A DNA stretch of 64,000 nucleotides, taken from positions 439,463,377 to 439,527,376 of the forward strand of contig NC_092875.1 in the NCBI RefSeq assembly GCF_028372415.1, written 5' to 3'. This DNA is from Notamacropus eugenii (Eukaryota > Chordata > Mammalia > Diprotodontia > Macropodidae). Below, piece after piece: positions 36,990 to 48,076 of the stretch (positions within the stretch are counted from its first letter, which is position 1; every line of letters begins with the position of its first letter). The notes below the pieces were generated by a model, which was not told where the DNA came from, made no database searches, and worked only from the letters and a program-made list of their open reading frames with translations. A program made the position numbers and the translations under genes.

Positions 36990-37560
36990 CTATATAATTA
37001 AAAATATTTTTAATTAACAAAAAATCATCTTCTCTCCCTCTCATGTCTCCTGCCACAGAAAAATAAAGAAAAAGCAAAACATTTTGTAACAAATATGCAT
37101 TGTCAAGCAAAAACAACAACAACAGCAAAACATGTTGACTGTATCCAAACTTGATTTCTAGAATCTCTATAACTATGTGTAGCTCTACCAACAGTTCACT
37201 AATGTATGTGTATTCCCATAGCCCTTACGACATTTGTCATTTTCATTTTTTATCAATGTTGCTAATCTGATGTGTATGACATAGAACCTCAGGGCTGTTT
37301 TCATTAGAATTTCTTTAATTATAAGATATAATTTAGATCATTTTTTTAAAAGGTAGCTATTGATAGATGGGATGTTTTTCCTTTATAACCTACCTATTAA
37401 TATTCCTTGACTATTTATTACTTGTGGGTGGCTCTTATTCTTATAAATTTCAATCATTTCCCTATATATCTTGGGAATGAGAGCTTTAATAGAGAGATGT
37501 GCAACAAAGATTTTTTCCCCCCAGGTAGTTTTCTATATCAATGAAATCACAAATCTAGTT
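36990..37560 (-). mobile_element. Old L1 3' portion (late ORF2 and 3' region)
   Basis: It contains the antisense late-ORF2 pattern (TTGCTAATCTGATGTGTATG... CATTAGAATTTCTTTAATTA... CCTATATATCTTGGGAATGA) preceded by an A-rich tail block. Strongly diverged. Confidence 0.6.
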
Positions 37561-38305
37561 GCTATCTTTATCTTTAAGAATCTTTAGAGTGTGAAAAAGC
37601 ACACTGAATCCTAAGTAGCTGTTGCCTTCCTATCTATCAGACAGATCAATTGTCTTGCCTTCCTATCAGTAGTAACATGTTGCAACTGTAAAGGTGTTAC
37701 ATGAATGTAAGTTAATGTTATTCAATTTTTGCTCATGATTCCTATATTATTTTGCAGCCTAGGCATTTTGGAGCTCTAGAATATGCCAGTGTGTGGTTTG
37801 TGGATTCTGTATAGATAGTATGACAGAATCTGAATATATGAAGGAATCAAAATCTATATTGATGAGAAGGGATGTTCTCTTTCTCACTCTATTCCAATCT
37901 AATACAATACAATTCAGTAAACATTTATGAAGCCTGTCATATATGCATTGTGAATAAAGTACTGGTCTCAGAGTCAGAACGAGCTAGTTTCATATTCTTC
38001 TCAGTGACTCTAGTCAATTCTTTAAATCTATAAGTTACATAAAAGTTGATGGTCCAGATTAGAGAGGGAGTTCATATACAAATTAATTCTTAAGTCAGAT
38101 AGACATGATAGATAGATATTTCTAGATCTAGGTTGGATATCTATATTGTATAAAATTGTATAAAATATATATGCATGTGTATGGAATATATATGTATGTG
38201 TGTTACATGTATTATTATGTATGCAAGACATTAGGTGATAGGGATAATAAGGAAGAAAGAAAGGCAGCCTTTGCTCTCCAATTAGTTCAAGGGGAATTCA
38301 GCAAG
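37561..38305. other. Unassigned AT-rich sequence
   Basis: No named repeat. Contains ATGTATGT-type short runs near 38170-38225. Confidence 0.35.
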
Positions 38306-40080
38306 CCAAATTGTCAGAGTAAGAAGTAAATTGCCTTAACTCTCCCATATTCACTTCCAAACAGTCATAAAGTAGCACCCCAAAACAAATCATGGAACAG
38401 CAAAAATAGTGAAAAGATGGAATGAAACAATCTTTAAGTCCAAGAAACTTAGAAGATCAGCAAGAAAGGTCTGTCTCACTCAGGCAAAATAGCAATGAAG
38501 TCCAGGAAGCCCAGCAAGCCCCACCTCAGCAAACCAGGAGATCCTGAGGCCCAGTGCAGTGAGCAGGCAAACACTAACACCAGGATCCTCCCATGCCTCA
38601 GCGCAGCCAAGAAAATGGTCAGATTCCAGCTCTGAAAACCACCACATGTTTAGCATAGTCTCGGGGAAACAAAAACAAAACAAAACAAAACACCCCACTT
38701 GCCTCAGTATTCTTCAGACACCAGCAGTACAACCCAGCTCAATACAGGTAATGCAGGTTTACTTGCCAGACCCCCACAGCCTCCAGCAGTGCCACTCACC
38801 CCTTCCATGCTGCCCTTTTAGTGCAGCAAAAGACACAAGGTCCTAAGTGGACCTCATTGCAGCATCTGTGCAACAGTGAAGGTCTGCAGCATCTGACACG
38901 AAAACCCTGAGACCATGTGCTGTCCATGCCAGAGGCAGTTCAAATTTAAAAGAAAGGGAAAAGGCCAAAAAAGAGATGAGCAAAAGGCAACAACAAAAAA
39001 GAATCTGGCCATAGAAAGATAAAATGGTGACAGAGGAATCAAGACACAAACTCAGAAGAGAAAAACAAGTCAAAACACCTATGAGCAAATCCTCTAAGGA
39101 AAATAGGAAGTAGTCTCAAGATCAGAAAGAAATCATGGAAAAGTTGAAAAAATAAAAATGCAAATTAAAACAAGTGTGAAGTATCATCTCACACTTATCA
39201 GATTGGCTAATATGACAAAAAAGGAAAATGATAAATATTGGAAAGGATGTGGGAAAATTGGGATACTAATTCACTTTTGTGGAGTGGTAAATGGATCTAA
39301 CCATTGTGTAGAGTGAGTTGGAAATATGTACAAATTGTGCATACCCTTTGATCCAGCAATACCACTCCTAGGTCTGTATCCAAAAGATGTCATAATAAAG
39401 GGAAAAGGGCCTAGATGTGCAAAAAAACTTATAGTAGCCCTTTATATGGTGGCAAAACATTGGAAATTGAGGGGATATTAATCATTTAAGGAATAACTGA
39501 ACAAGCTGTGGTAAATGAATATAATGGAATATTATTGTACTGTAAGAAAGGATAAAAAAGGCAAATTTCAGAAAAAAAAAAACTGCAAAAACTTGTATGA
39601 ACTGATGCAAAGTGAAATGAGCAGAACCAGGAAAACATTCTATGCAATATCAGCAACATTGTATGATAATCAATTATGAATGACTCAGCTCTTCTCAGTA
39701 ATATAGTTATCCAAACAAGTAAAAGAATTCTTGTGGTAAAATGCTACCCACATCCAGTTAAAGAATGGATGAACTGAATGTAGATCAAAGCATACTTTTT
39801 TCACTTACTTTATACTGTTTTGTCACTTCTTTTCCTTTTTATCTGTTTCTTTCACAACTATGATTAATATGGAAATATGTTTTACAGGATAGATAGAACA
39901 TGTATAACCTATATCAAATTGCCTACCATTTTAGGAAGAGGGGAGGGAAGAGAGAGAAGGAGGAAAAATTTGTAACTCGAAATCTCACAAAAATGAATAA
40001 TAAAATTTTTCTTGAAGTGATTGGGAAAAATACAATTAAATATTTATAAAAGAAATTAATTAAAAAATCTTAGGCAAATC
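38306..40080 (+). mobile_element. Internally deleted L1: 5' UTR, ORF1 start, ORF2 end, 3' UTR
   Basis: It starts at CAGAGTAAGAAGTAAATTGC, just inside a typical 5' terminus. The 5' UTR and an ORF1 beginning run to about 39150. The sequence then passes straight into late ORF2 (MQIKTSVKYHLTLIRLANM, KENDKYWKGCGKIGILIH, CIPFDPAIPLLGLYPKD), the 3' UTR and an A-rich tail near 40070. Most of ORF1 and ORF2, including endonuclease and reverse transcriptase, is missing. Inactive. Confidence 0.8.
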
Positions 40081-40759
40081 ACACTCAGGAATGAGCACAA
40101 ATATCCATGCATGCTGAGGGGCTGCTCTCTATACCCTAAACATCTAGCCCACCTACTTGACAATGCTCAAAATTCCTCTAAAACCTGATAAAACTTATCA
40201 TTTCATTTATTATAGATAAGGATCAAATAACAAATCCCCCTCAGGAAAATTAATCACATTCACTTGATACTAAGTTGTATATGCCTGCTGTGAGGTAATT
40301 TCCAGAGAATGCTAAATTTTTTATACAAGGTGACTGGTGGGGAGAGAACTCACAGACTTTGGACAATTAAGGAATATAGAAGAGACTCTAGAAAGGGAAG
40401 AAAAGAACATATGAAGGGAAGTGTTGAGGGACCAAAGGCTTCATAATTTTGAATACAACCAGTAATACATCTATGAATGTCAGCAATGCATAAAGGAGAG
40501 TTATCATGAAGGGAGTTCTTGTGTGAATACACAAAATGTATGCTGAAAGGGAGAATTCAAGAGATTTCAGAAAGAAAGAGGAGAGGGAAGTAGAGATGGA
40601 AGAAGAGAATGGTTTTTCTTTGGGAGTCATTAAGAAGAATCCTGCCTCTAAAATTCTGAGCGTGCTCTTTTATAGATGTCCAAGGATATACTCATTGTAT
40701 TTCACTTTAGGAAGATGTCTATAGCCTCAGAAATATGACATTTCTTCTTCATTGCAGAT

Positions 40760-40798
<39 letters not shown>

Positions 40799-42410
40799 CT
40801 TTCAGGTAAAAAAAAAGAACTAATGAAAAGGAGCTTTTGATTACAGAAGCCATATGGCATTAAAAAACAAAATCTTGGAAACTGTTTCCAGAAGCCATTA
40901 GGAAAAGTCAATTCTTCCTATAAAACTTATTTATATAAGACCATGAGAATTTCTGCCATGGATTATCCTATTGCCCATCTGGCCTAGAATTATGTCTTCC
41001 TGTGGATCATATTGTGTGAGACCTTGTCTTTCACCAACCTCAGAAAAAAAATGTCATGCTAACATCTTGGTTTACCTTAGTAACCAATCCCTCCTATGAC
41101 TGGGCATATTCACATTTCCTGATTCCTTTCTCTCATCTTCCTGAGACCCCACATCCTACTATTACTTTCTTAAGAATTAAATATAATAAAGCACACTCAA
41201 ACAGACATTCCCTTAAAACATTTCCAATAATATCATTCTAAATCATTAGAAAGGAGAAAGAAAATAGAGTTCCATATTCTTGGGTTGATTGATTGCCTGA
41301 TTTTCACTTGGCCTTCTGTTTCTTATGCTATTCCTAATAATAATAAACATATTAATATTATTATTAATGTCAATAATGAGCATTCCTTATTTTGGGGGGG
41401 AAGAGGGAGAACTAATTTAATTGAAAGGGGAAGCTTAAATTTTGGACTAGATGGAAGAAGTTCTAAAATCTTTCATAAATATAAGTTGTTCATTTTCATA
41501 AGAAGGGATTTCTGACCGCATATATAGCCAGCAATCAAACTCTGGCTATTGCATCCTTTTCTATATCTCTTGCTTCATATCACTGAAATCAGACCCAGGT
41601 CTCCAGCAGAATAATAGATATTTAGATACATAGATGACAGCCAGTGCCATGATGAGGCAGTTTCTCTACCATGTAATGCCTTTCAATTTGTGAAAGTCCA
41701 ATCGGTTTTCTTTTCCCTACTGAAGGACAGTAGGAGGGTTAGATAAAATGTCAAACATAATTTGACTTTCTTCTTCACCTCAGCTTTGAGTTTAACACTG
41801 GCTTTCTCTTTTAAGACTTGCCATTTTCTTGCTTGCATAGCAGTAGTGATTTCAGCTGTTTCCCAGAAAGACAATGTCCAGTGAAACTCTTATGTTCTGG
41901 CAGGAATTCAAATACAACTAGCCAAACCCATAGGCATTGCCAGTCTAAGGATGATGTCATAATCAGATAAGAGATGAGTTAAGGGAGGAGAAAGCTTTTA
42001 CTCCCCAACTGAGACTATTTCAAATAAATGAAAGAGTTAAATACACACAAGCTCTGTCCCACTCTTGGAACCACCCAATGGATGTAATAGGATTAGGGTT
42101 GAACCAGCCATATGATCAGTCTATCTTCTTTGCATATCATGAATTTCTCGAATGATATGGTTCCTTTTTCTGGCCACATGGCAAGGGCAAGGGATGACAC
42201 AGGGACAGCTCCAATTCTCCATAGATTTGCTTAATTTTCAAGAGATAATGGAAGTGCTCTAGTACCTTAGATAGAACATATATTTTGAGAATAAGAGTTG
42301 CACACAATGGACAGCTAAGATTGGACTTGGAGGAAAGATTGGAGGCCACACTCAAATTATGAAATCACAAGTTCATTGAGTCCATAAGTATTTTTTGAGA
42401 TAATTAAACT
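40081..42410. other. Unassigned sequence with one (AC)n tract
   Basis: Apart from the microsatellite at 40762-40797 I see no named repeat and no convincing coding frame in about 2.3 kb. Confidence 0.35.
40762..40797. repeat. (AC)n microsatellite
   Basis: About 18 pure AC units. Confidence 0.98.
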
Positions 42411-42414
42411 ATAG

Positions 42415-42590
42415 CAGCGGACTTCAAAGTTTACCTCCAGGAGACCAGTATTTCTTCTGATACTTATTATTTGTATAAACTCAAGAAAGTCATTTTAATT
42501 CCATGGAATCAGATTCCTTTATCTATAAAATGGGAACAATAATGATTCCATTGCCCACCTTTCAGGATTATTACCTGAAAAATAAACTAT
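42415..42590 (+). mobile_element. MIR-type SINE relic
   Basis: Plus-strand MIR pattern: AACTCAAGAAAGTCATTTTA... CCTTTATCTATAAAATGGGA. Confidence 0.55.
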
Positions 42591-42654
42591 TAAATGATAT
42601 ATAGACATATTATGATTATTTATAGTGAAATTCTCCATAATCTAGGTTCTGATT

Positions 42655-42785
42655 CAACAAATATCTACTAAACAACTTCACCTGCTTTTAAGGCACCTGG
42701 TTGCTAAAAACTGAGGTTATAAAAACAACATTAGAGGAAAACATTCCTGCCTTCAAGAAGCTTATATTTCCCTAGTATTGTAACT
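42655..42785 (-). mobile_element. L2 3' end relic
   Basis: Reversed L2 3' end: AAATATCTACTAAACAACTT... TTCCTGCCTTCAAGAAGCTT. Confidence 0.5.
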
Positions 42786-43569
42786 AAGGAGTTCAGTAAA
42801 GGTTTTATATAGTTCATCAGCTGATTCTTAAAAGTAATTTCCCCTAACCAGAAAGTTAATGTTCACCTTGATCAAAAATGTTCATAGAAATTTTATTGTT
42901 CTTACTGTCTTCTTTAGAAATTCCTCTTTGGCATTCCTTATATAACATGGATATCCTTTAAGGTCCTGTGCTAGGCTCCTTTCTGAACAATCTTTTCTAT
43001 TCCACTTTACTTTTCTAATCTAGATTTCTTTCCATCTGCTTTCTCCTCCTGAAATGGGTGAAAATAAATTTATGCAACTTCATGAATCTTTGATGTTTGC
43101 AGTGATTTCAGTGGAAGTAAGTGATTTTGTTTGTGGAAAGGAAAGAGGATTATTGAGGGAAGAAATAGAATGTAGCAGTGGCCACAGGAACTTTCTGGGA
43201 TACCATAATGAAGACTTCTGAAAACCATTTGATAAAGTTTTACAGGTTTGTTGGGGGAGGGAAGGAGCAAAACAAAACTAACCAAAAAAATGATGCTCAA
43301 GGCCAAACAGTTCTTTGAAACTTATGGTTGAGTAGGCTGAGATTCTATGTGACTTCTATATAATAGTTCCCACAGAGGCAGCTTTAATCCATAAGAAAGT
43401 AATTCTGCCTTTTAAAAATTCATTAACATTCTCCCTACCTTCTGAAGATATCCAGGTTCACCCTGGCAGATCCAGCTTCTACTTCCAAATCGACGTTCTT
43501 TGGTTGCTTCGGTGACATATCATCTTGTATTCTAACACCAGAACCTTGGACCACAGGTCTGAGGTTATC

Positions 43570-43740
43570 AAGATAAGATAAAAAGTTTCATTTTGGGCAT
43601 GTTGAATTTAAGATATCTACTGGATATCCAGTTTGAGACGTCTGAAAGGCAATTGGAGATGTAAGATTGGTAGCAAGCAGAAAGACTGGGAAGTGAAAGC
43701 AGATTTAAGAATCATCAATGTAGAAAGAATGATTAAATCT
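43570..43740 (-). mobile_element. L2 3' UTR fragment
   Basis: Reversed L2 3' UTR: TTTTGGGCATGTTGAATTTA... GAGACGTCTGAAAGGCAATT. It continues the L2 pattern seen at 31780-31800. Confidence 0.6.
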
Positions 43741-43744
43741 ATAA

Positions 43745-43880
43745 GACTTAACTTCTATAAAGCAGTTATACTGGAGAAAGAAATGGCAAATTACTCTAGT
43801 GTTGTTGCCAGGAAAACCCCATGGACAATGTCCATGGAATCATGTAGAGTTGGACATGACTGACTGTCTGAACAGCTCTA
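43745..43880 (+). mobile_element. Bov-B/SINE-type 3' tail
   Basis: It carries GGAGAAAGAAATGGCAAATT... GCCAGGAAAACCCCATGG... GTTGGACATGACTGACTG, the tail of Bov-B LINEs and SINEs that use it. Confidence 0.65.
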
Positions 43881-44245
43881 AAGGAAAAATATATAGGAAA
43901 TGTTGGTTAACTTGGTTAGTTTTATTGATATGGCACTGAATCTGTATATTAATTTTTGTAGTACTGCCATTTTTATAATATCATAACCAGCCTATGAACA
44001 ACAAATATCACTTAAACTTCAAGGTCATTTTTTTTTCTGATTTGGGTCTGCTCTCACAAATTTTGTGCCTGAACCAGGGTCATGATTTTGTCATTTATCT
44101 CACAAATGCATACCACTGCTAGAGCACAAAATAATTAAAGGCGGCAATCAGTTTGAAACAAAAACATCCCCACCACATGGAAAACAAATAAAAGGCATGT
44201 CTTAATGCAATGTATCAGTGGTACTGTCATCTACAAGAATGGTTT

Positions 44246-44484
<239 letters not shown>

Positions 44485-44489
44485 GCCAT

Positions 44490-45641
44490 AGAAAAGTATA
44501 AACTGGCTCAGATTCAGTCCAGCTCAGACTCTGTCTAGCTGGGATTCTATCTGGCCCACTTGTGAATACAAGTGTCACAAATGCTTAGACTCCTTAAGAG
44601 GCAACCCAATTTGGCGAATATTTAATCAACTTTGTTTTCTTTGGCTTTAAGAAGGCTTGAGTCAAATTCATTTGAGCACGACCCAGACTGTCGGTATTTT
44701 GGGGTCCCCCATCACCCCTCAGCCTCTTCATTTATGGTTCCCTGACCAGGAAAGGCTTCTAATCTCAAGTTCTTCTGCTCAAACTGGAAGAATGCAAGCC
44801 ATCAACTTCCAGATGACAGCCCATGCTGCATACCAACCTCCATCTGAATCCAAGGTCTCCAGCCCACTGGACCTGGCACCACCCAGGTTCTGAAGTCTGA
44901 CCCCTTGAACAGGACCCATCAAGGAAGGGACAGCTTTATGCCCCTTGCCAGCAGGAAGAAGTTTCAGAAGCTGAGACCTTCACCCTTTACCCCAAAAGAA
45001 TTTGGTTTCAATCTGTTTGAGGGGGGAATGATGAGGTTCAGACTCTGGGAGCCTCTTTGAGCTCCCCTTGAATCTTCCCACTTAATCTGGCCTTTCTTAC
45101 TCAAATCTAATCTTCCCATCTGTTCTGGCAGTCTCAGGAAGCCCATGGACTTTTCATTATCATTTCAGGTCTCTGTTGCACTCCCCACCCTTGATCCCAT
45201 CAAAACCCCATTCTCATACTGCCCCTATCAAGGTCTCTGGATTGCCCCACCTGCTTCCCACCCAAATGCTCCATTGTCTGATCTCCTGATAGCCTCCAGC
45301 TGTTTCCAGCCTTTGACCCTCCTTGGATACCCTCCTTGAACTTCTCCTCAAGACTCTTCCTAAACCCCTCCTCCCATCACCCTGGACTACCAGACCCCCC
45401 CCCCCCCCCAGATCCCTCCTATACTCTTTTCTGTATTTAAGTCCCACCTTGCCTCCATGAAGGTGCTCAAATTCAATCCAGCTCAGACTCTGTCTAGCTG
45501 GGATTCTATCTGGCCCGCTTGTGAATACAAGCATCACAAATGCTTAGGCTCCTTAAGAGGCAACCCAGTTTGGCGAATCTTTAATAAACTTTGTTTTCTT
45601 TGACTTTAAAAAAAAAGAAGAAAAAAGAAAAAGTATAAACT
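44490..45641 (+). mobile_element. Endogenous retrovirus fossil, apparently a retrocopy of a viral RNA
   Basis: A short, broken ERV fossil, probably ERV1-like, without a recognisable gag, pol or env. Parts: LTR R-U5 from 44505, about 330 bp of internal remnant, a polypurine tract at 45020-45028, then U3-R of the 3' LTR from 45029. The 3' LTR has a TATA-like box at 45434, R from about 45462 and AATAAA at 45583-45588. It ends in an oligo(A) run from 45608 instead of U5. Flanks carry a 13-bp duplication (44492-44504 and 45629-45641). The two R regions differ at roughly ten positions in 140 bp by eye, suggesting considerable age. The family assignment is tentative. Confidence 0.78.
45397..45410. 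repeat. (C)14 homopolymer
   Basis: A run of about 14 C inside the U3 of the retroviral LTR. Confidence 0.95.
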
Positions 45642-46599
45642 AATTCTTTTAAAGGGCCATAATGTCAGCATTTTAAAAATCCCCCTATATGGACAGGACA
45701 CCCTACAAATCCTCTTTTTGAAACCTCTGATCTTTTCCAGGGTCCAAATGGAGTCAACATATTTGCATAATAATTCCTGGAAGTGCCTCATCTGTTGAAA
45801 GCTTGACATCTGATGCCAAACAGGAGAAGGAGCAATTCCCAGAGTAAGTAATGAGCTATGACCAAGGTAAATTTCTCCCTTTGGCTCAACGCTTCCAAAA
45901 TGAGGGGGAGAAAACTGATTTGCAATGGTTTGGGATCCTAATTCTGTTAGCAGGGATAGAAATTGATAAACAACATTGAGTGACCTGCTGGAACAAATAG
46001 ATTCTTGATTCAGCAAGAATCCAGCTGCTATTATGTTCCAGGTGAACAAGCCTTACTTAAATAAATAAATTCTCTTCGCTTCTCTTACATACTTTCCGAG
46101 TTTGCAAGGTTTATTATGTTAGAGGACTCATGGAAGAGAGATTTAGAATATTCCTTTGGGAGACACCAAGGAATTAGAGGGGTAGAGAGAAAGGTCAGAG
46201 AAATCCAGAGGGGGGTGAGTACTATATTTAGCAGCTTTCCTATAACTGGGTTTGCTTTTAACTTAGCAATATTCTGAACTTCTTAAGTACTGTTCAACCA
46301 CAAAACTCAAAGTGCATTACAAATATTAATTAATCCTTAAAGTAACCCTAGTGAAATTGGTAGAAGTTCTAGCACTTCTTCACTAATGATTTAACTGAAA
46401 GCAAGGGAAGATAAGCCACTGATTAATAGATAGATGGGCCCCAGGCTGTTAAGGCAGAATTTGATACCAAAGACTGCAATTCCAAGTTTGTTGATGAGTG
46501 ACAGATCATGCTACCTTTTCAGAATAGGAATGGAAAGGAGAGGGTAAGAATGAGCAGAGAAGCAGAGGAAAGCAAGCTTAGTATGAGTCAACAATGCGA
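45642..46599. other. Unassigned sequence
   Basis: A minus-strand frame of 147 codons reaches from 46049 back into the oligo(A) of the retrovirus fossil. Its protein is not recognised and nothing else supports a gene. Confidence 0.35.
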
Positions 46600-46890
46600 T
46601 ATGACATTTTTTTAAAAAAGAAAGACTAGTTTGATCTTAGGACAATTCAATAAGAGACATAGCGTTCTAGATGCAGGAAATAATTGTCCTGCTATACTCA
46701 GTCCTGATAAGACCTGGCCTGAAATACTGGGTTCATTTCTCCGTGACAACTTTTAGGAAACATATTGACAAGTAAGCAGGAGTGTATCCAAAGGAGGGAG
46801 TAGAAATTGTTGACTTAGAAACCATGATACATGTAGGTATAGGTTGAAAGAACTAGCAATGCTTATCCTGAAGAAGAACTTTTTTTTTTT
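46600..46890 (+). mobile_element. CR1/L3 LINE 3' portion
   Basis: It follows the CR1/L3 3' coding pattern: AATTGTCCTGCTATACTCAG... CTGATAAGACCTGGCCTGAA... CATTGACAAG-like block... GTTGAAAGAACTAGCAATGC... CTGAAGAAGAAC. Decayed. Confidence 0.65.
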
Positions 46891-48076
46891 CTGGCCTAGT
46901 ATTTCTTTGTTCAAGAAATCATCTACACTGTAGTCAAGTCTCCTTTCTTCCCCATCCCATTCACATCACTCCTTCCCACATCTTTCCACTTTTTCTCCCT
47001 CCTCTACTCTCCATACGGACCATCTAAATTTGGAAACTTTGGAAACAGACTTATACAATTTTCTACCTGTGACCTTTGGGGTAAGAAGACAATACAATTT
47101 GCTCAAGATGTCTCTCTTCTTCCATATTATATATCTGAGCTATTTTGATCTCAATCTGTCTGAATAATTGAGTTCCCTAAGCTGCCATGGTTTGTGGGCC
47201 CAGAAGTCCCAGTAAGATAGTCTAACAAGACACAATGTCTTAGCAGCATCCCATACAATGACCATCATATTCCTTCTATTTCTTCTATAGGCTGAAGGTA
47301 ATTATATGCATAGCACTTGGACAACTTTCCTAATTATAAGGATATGACCATATAACTATGCTTGTCTATCTATTTATCTCTCTATCTCCCTATCTATCTA
47401 TCTATCAACTTTTTTCTTCTTTCTCAGCCTTGCTTTATAGGTATCAGTCTTGGCCCTAGCAAGAGGGGATTGGTGAGTTGCTCTTTAACTGTCCCCTTCC
47501 TTTGCCTGACTCCCAATCTCTCAAGTAATCCCTATCCACTTTTCTTTGGGATTTTCCATTAAACAAACTATGTGAAAGAACTGAATTCTTTAAATGTGGA
47601 CAGATTCATTCAATTCTTCCACCAAGTGCTTTTTAGTCCAGTAATAGAATCTGAATAAAGGGCTATTATGTAAAAGTAGAATTTACACATTCCACTTGGC
47701 CCCATGGTGCAGGCATAGAAGTAATGGATGGATGTTACAGACATGCATATTTCAGTTCCACATAAGGTGGGAAATAGAATTTTCTACCAATAAGATACTC
47801 AAAATGCCTTGGAACATTGTGATTTCCCAAGAACAGAAAATCTTGAAGTTCAGACTAGATATGTACTGTCTGGTAACGTAGAGGGGCTACCTCAGGTGTG
47901 GAATAGGTTATATAAATACTGAAGTCTCTTCAAACTCTGAGACACAAAGTTCTACGAGCAAGGAGGAGAAAAGTCATCAAAGTATTCATAATTATCTGTT
48001 TACATCTTCAATTTCTTCATCATAATATTTTTTAAATAAAGAGAAAAAACCTCTAATGAGGTTTAACATCATAACA
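46891..48076. other. Mostly unassigned sequence
   Basis: Contains a short (TATC)n run at about 47365-47405 and a possible MIR end near 47880-47945. Otherwise nothing that I recognise. Confidence 0.4.

Noticed and set aside
45606-46049. 147-codon minus-strand frame
   Set aside because: It ends in the oligo(A) of the retrovirus fossil, has no recognisable domain and no exon or promoter signals. Kept only as unassigned sequence.
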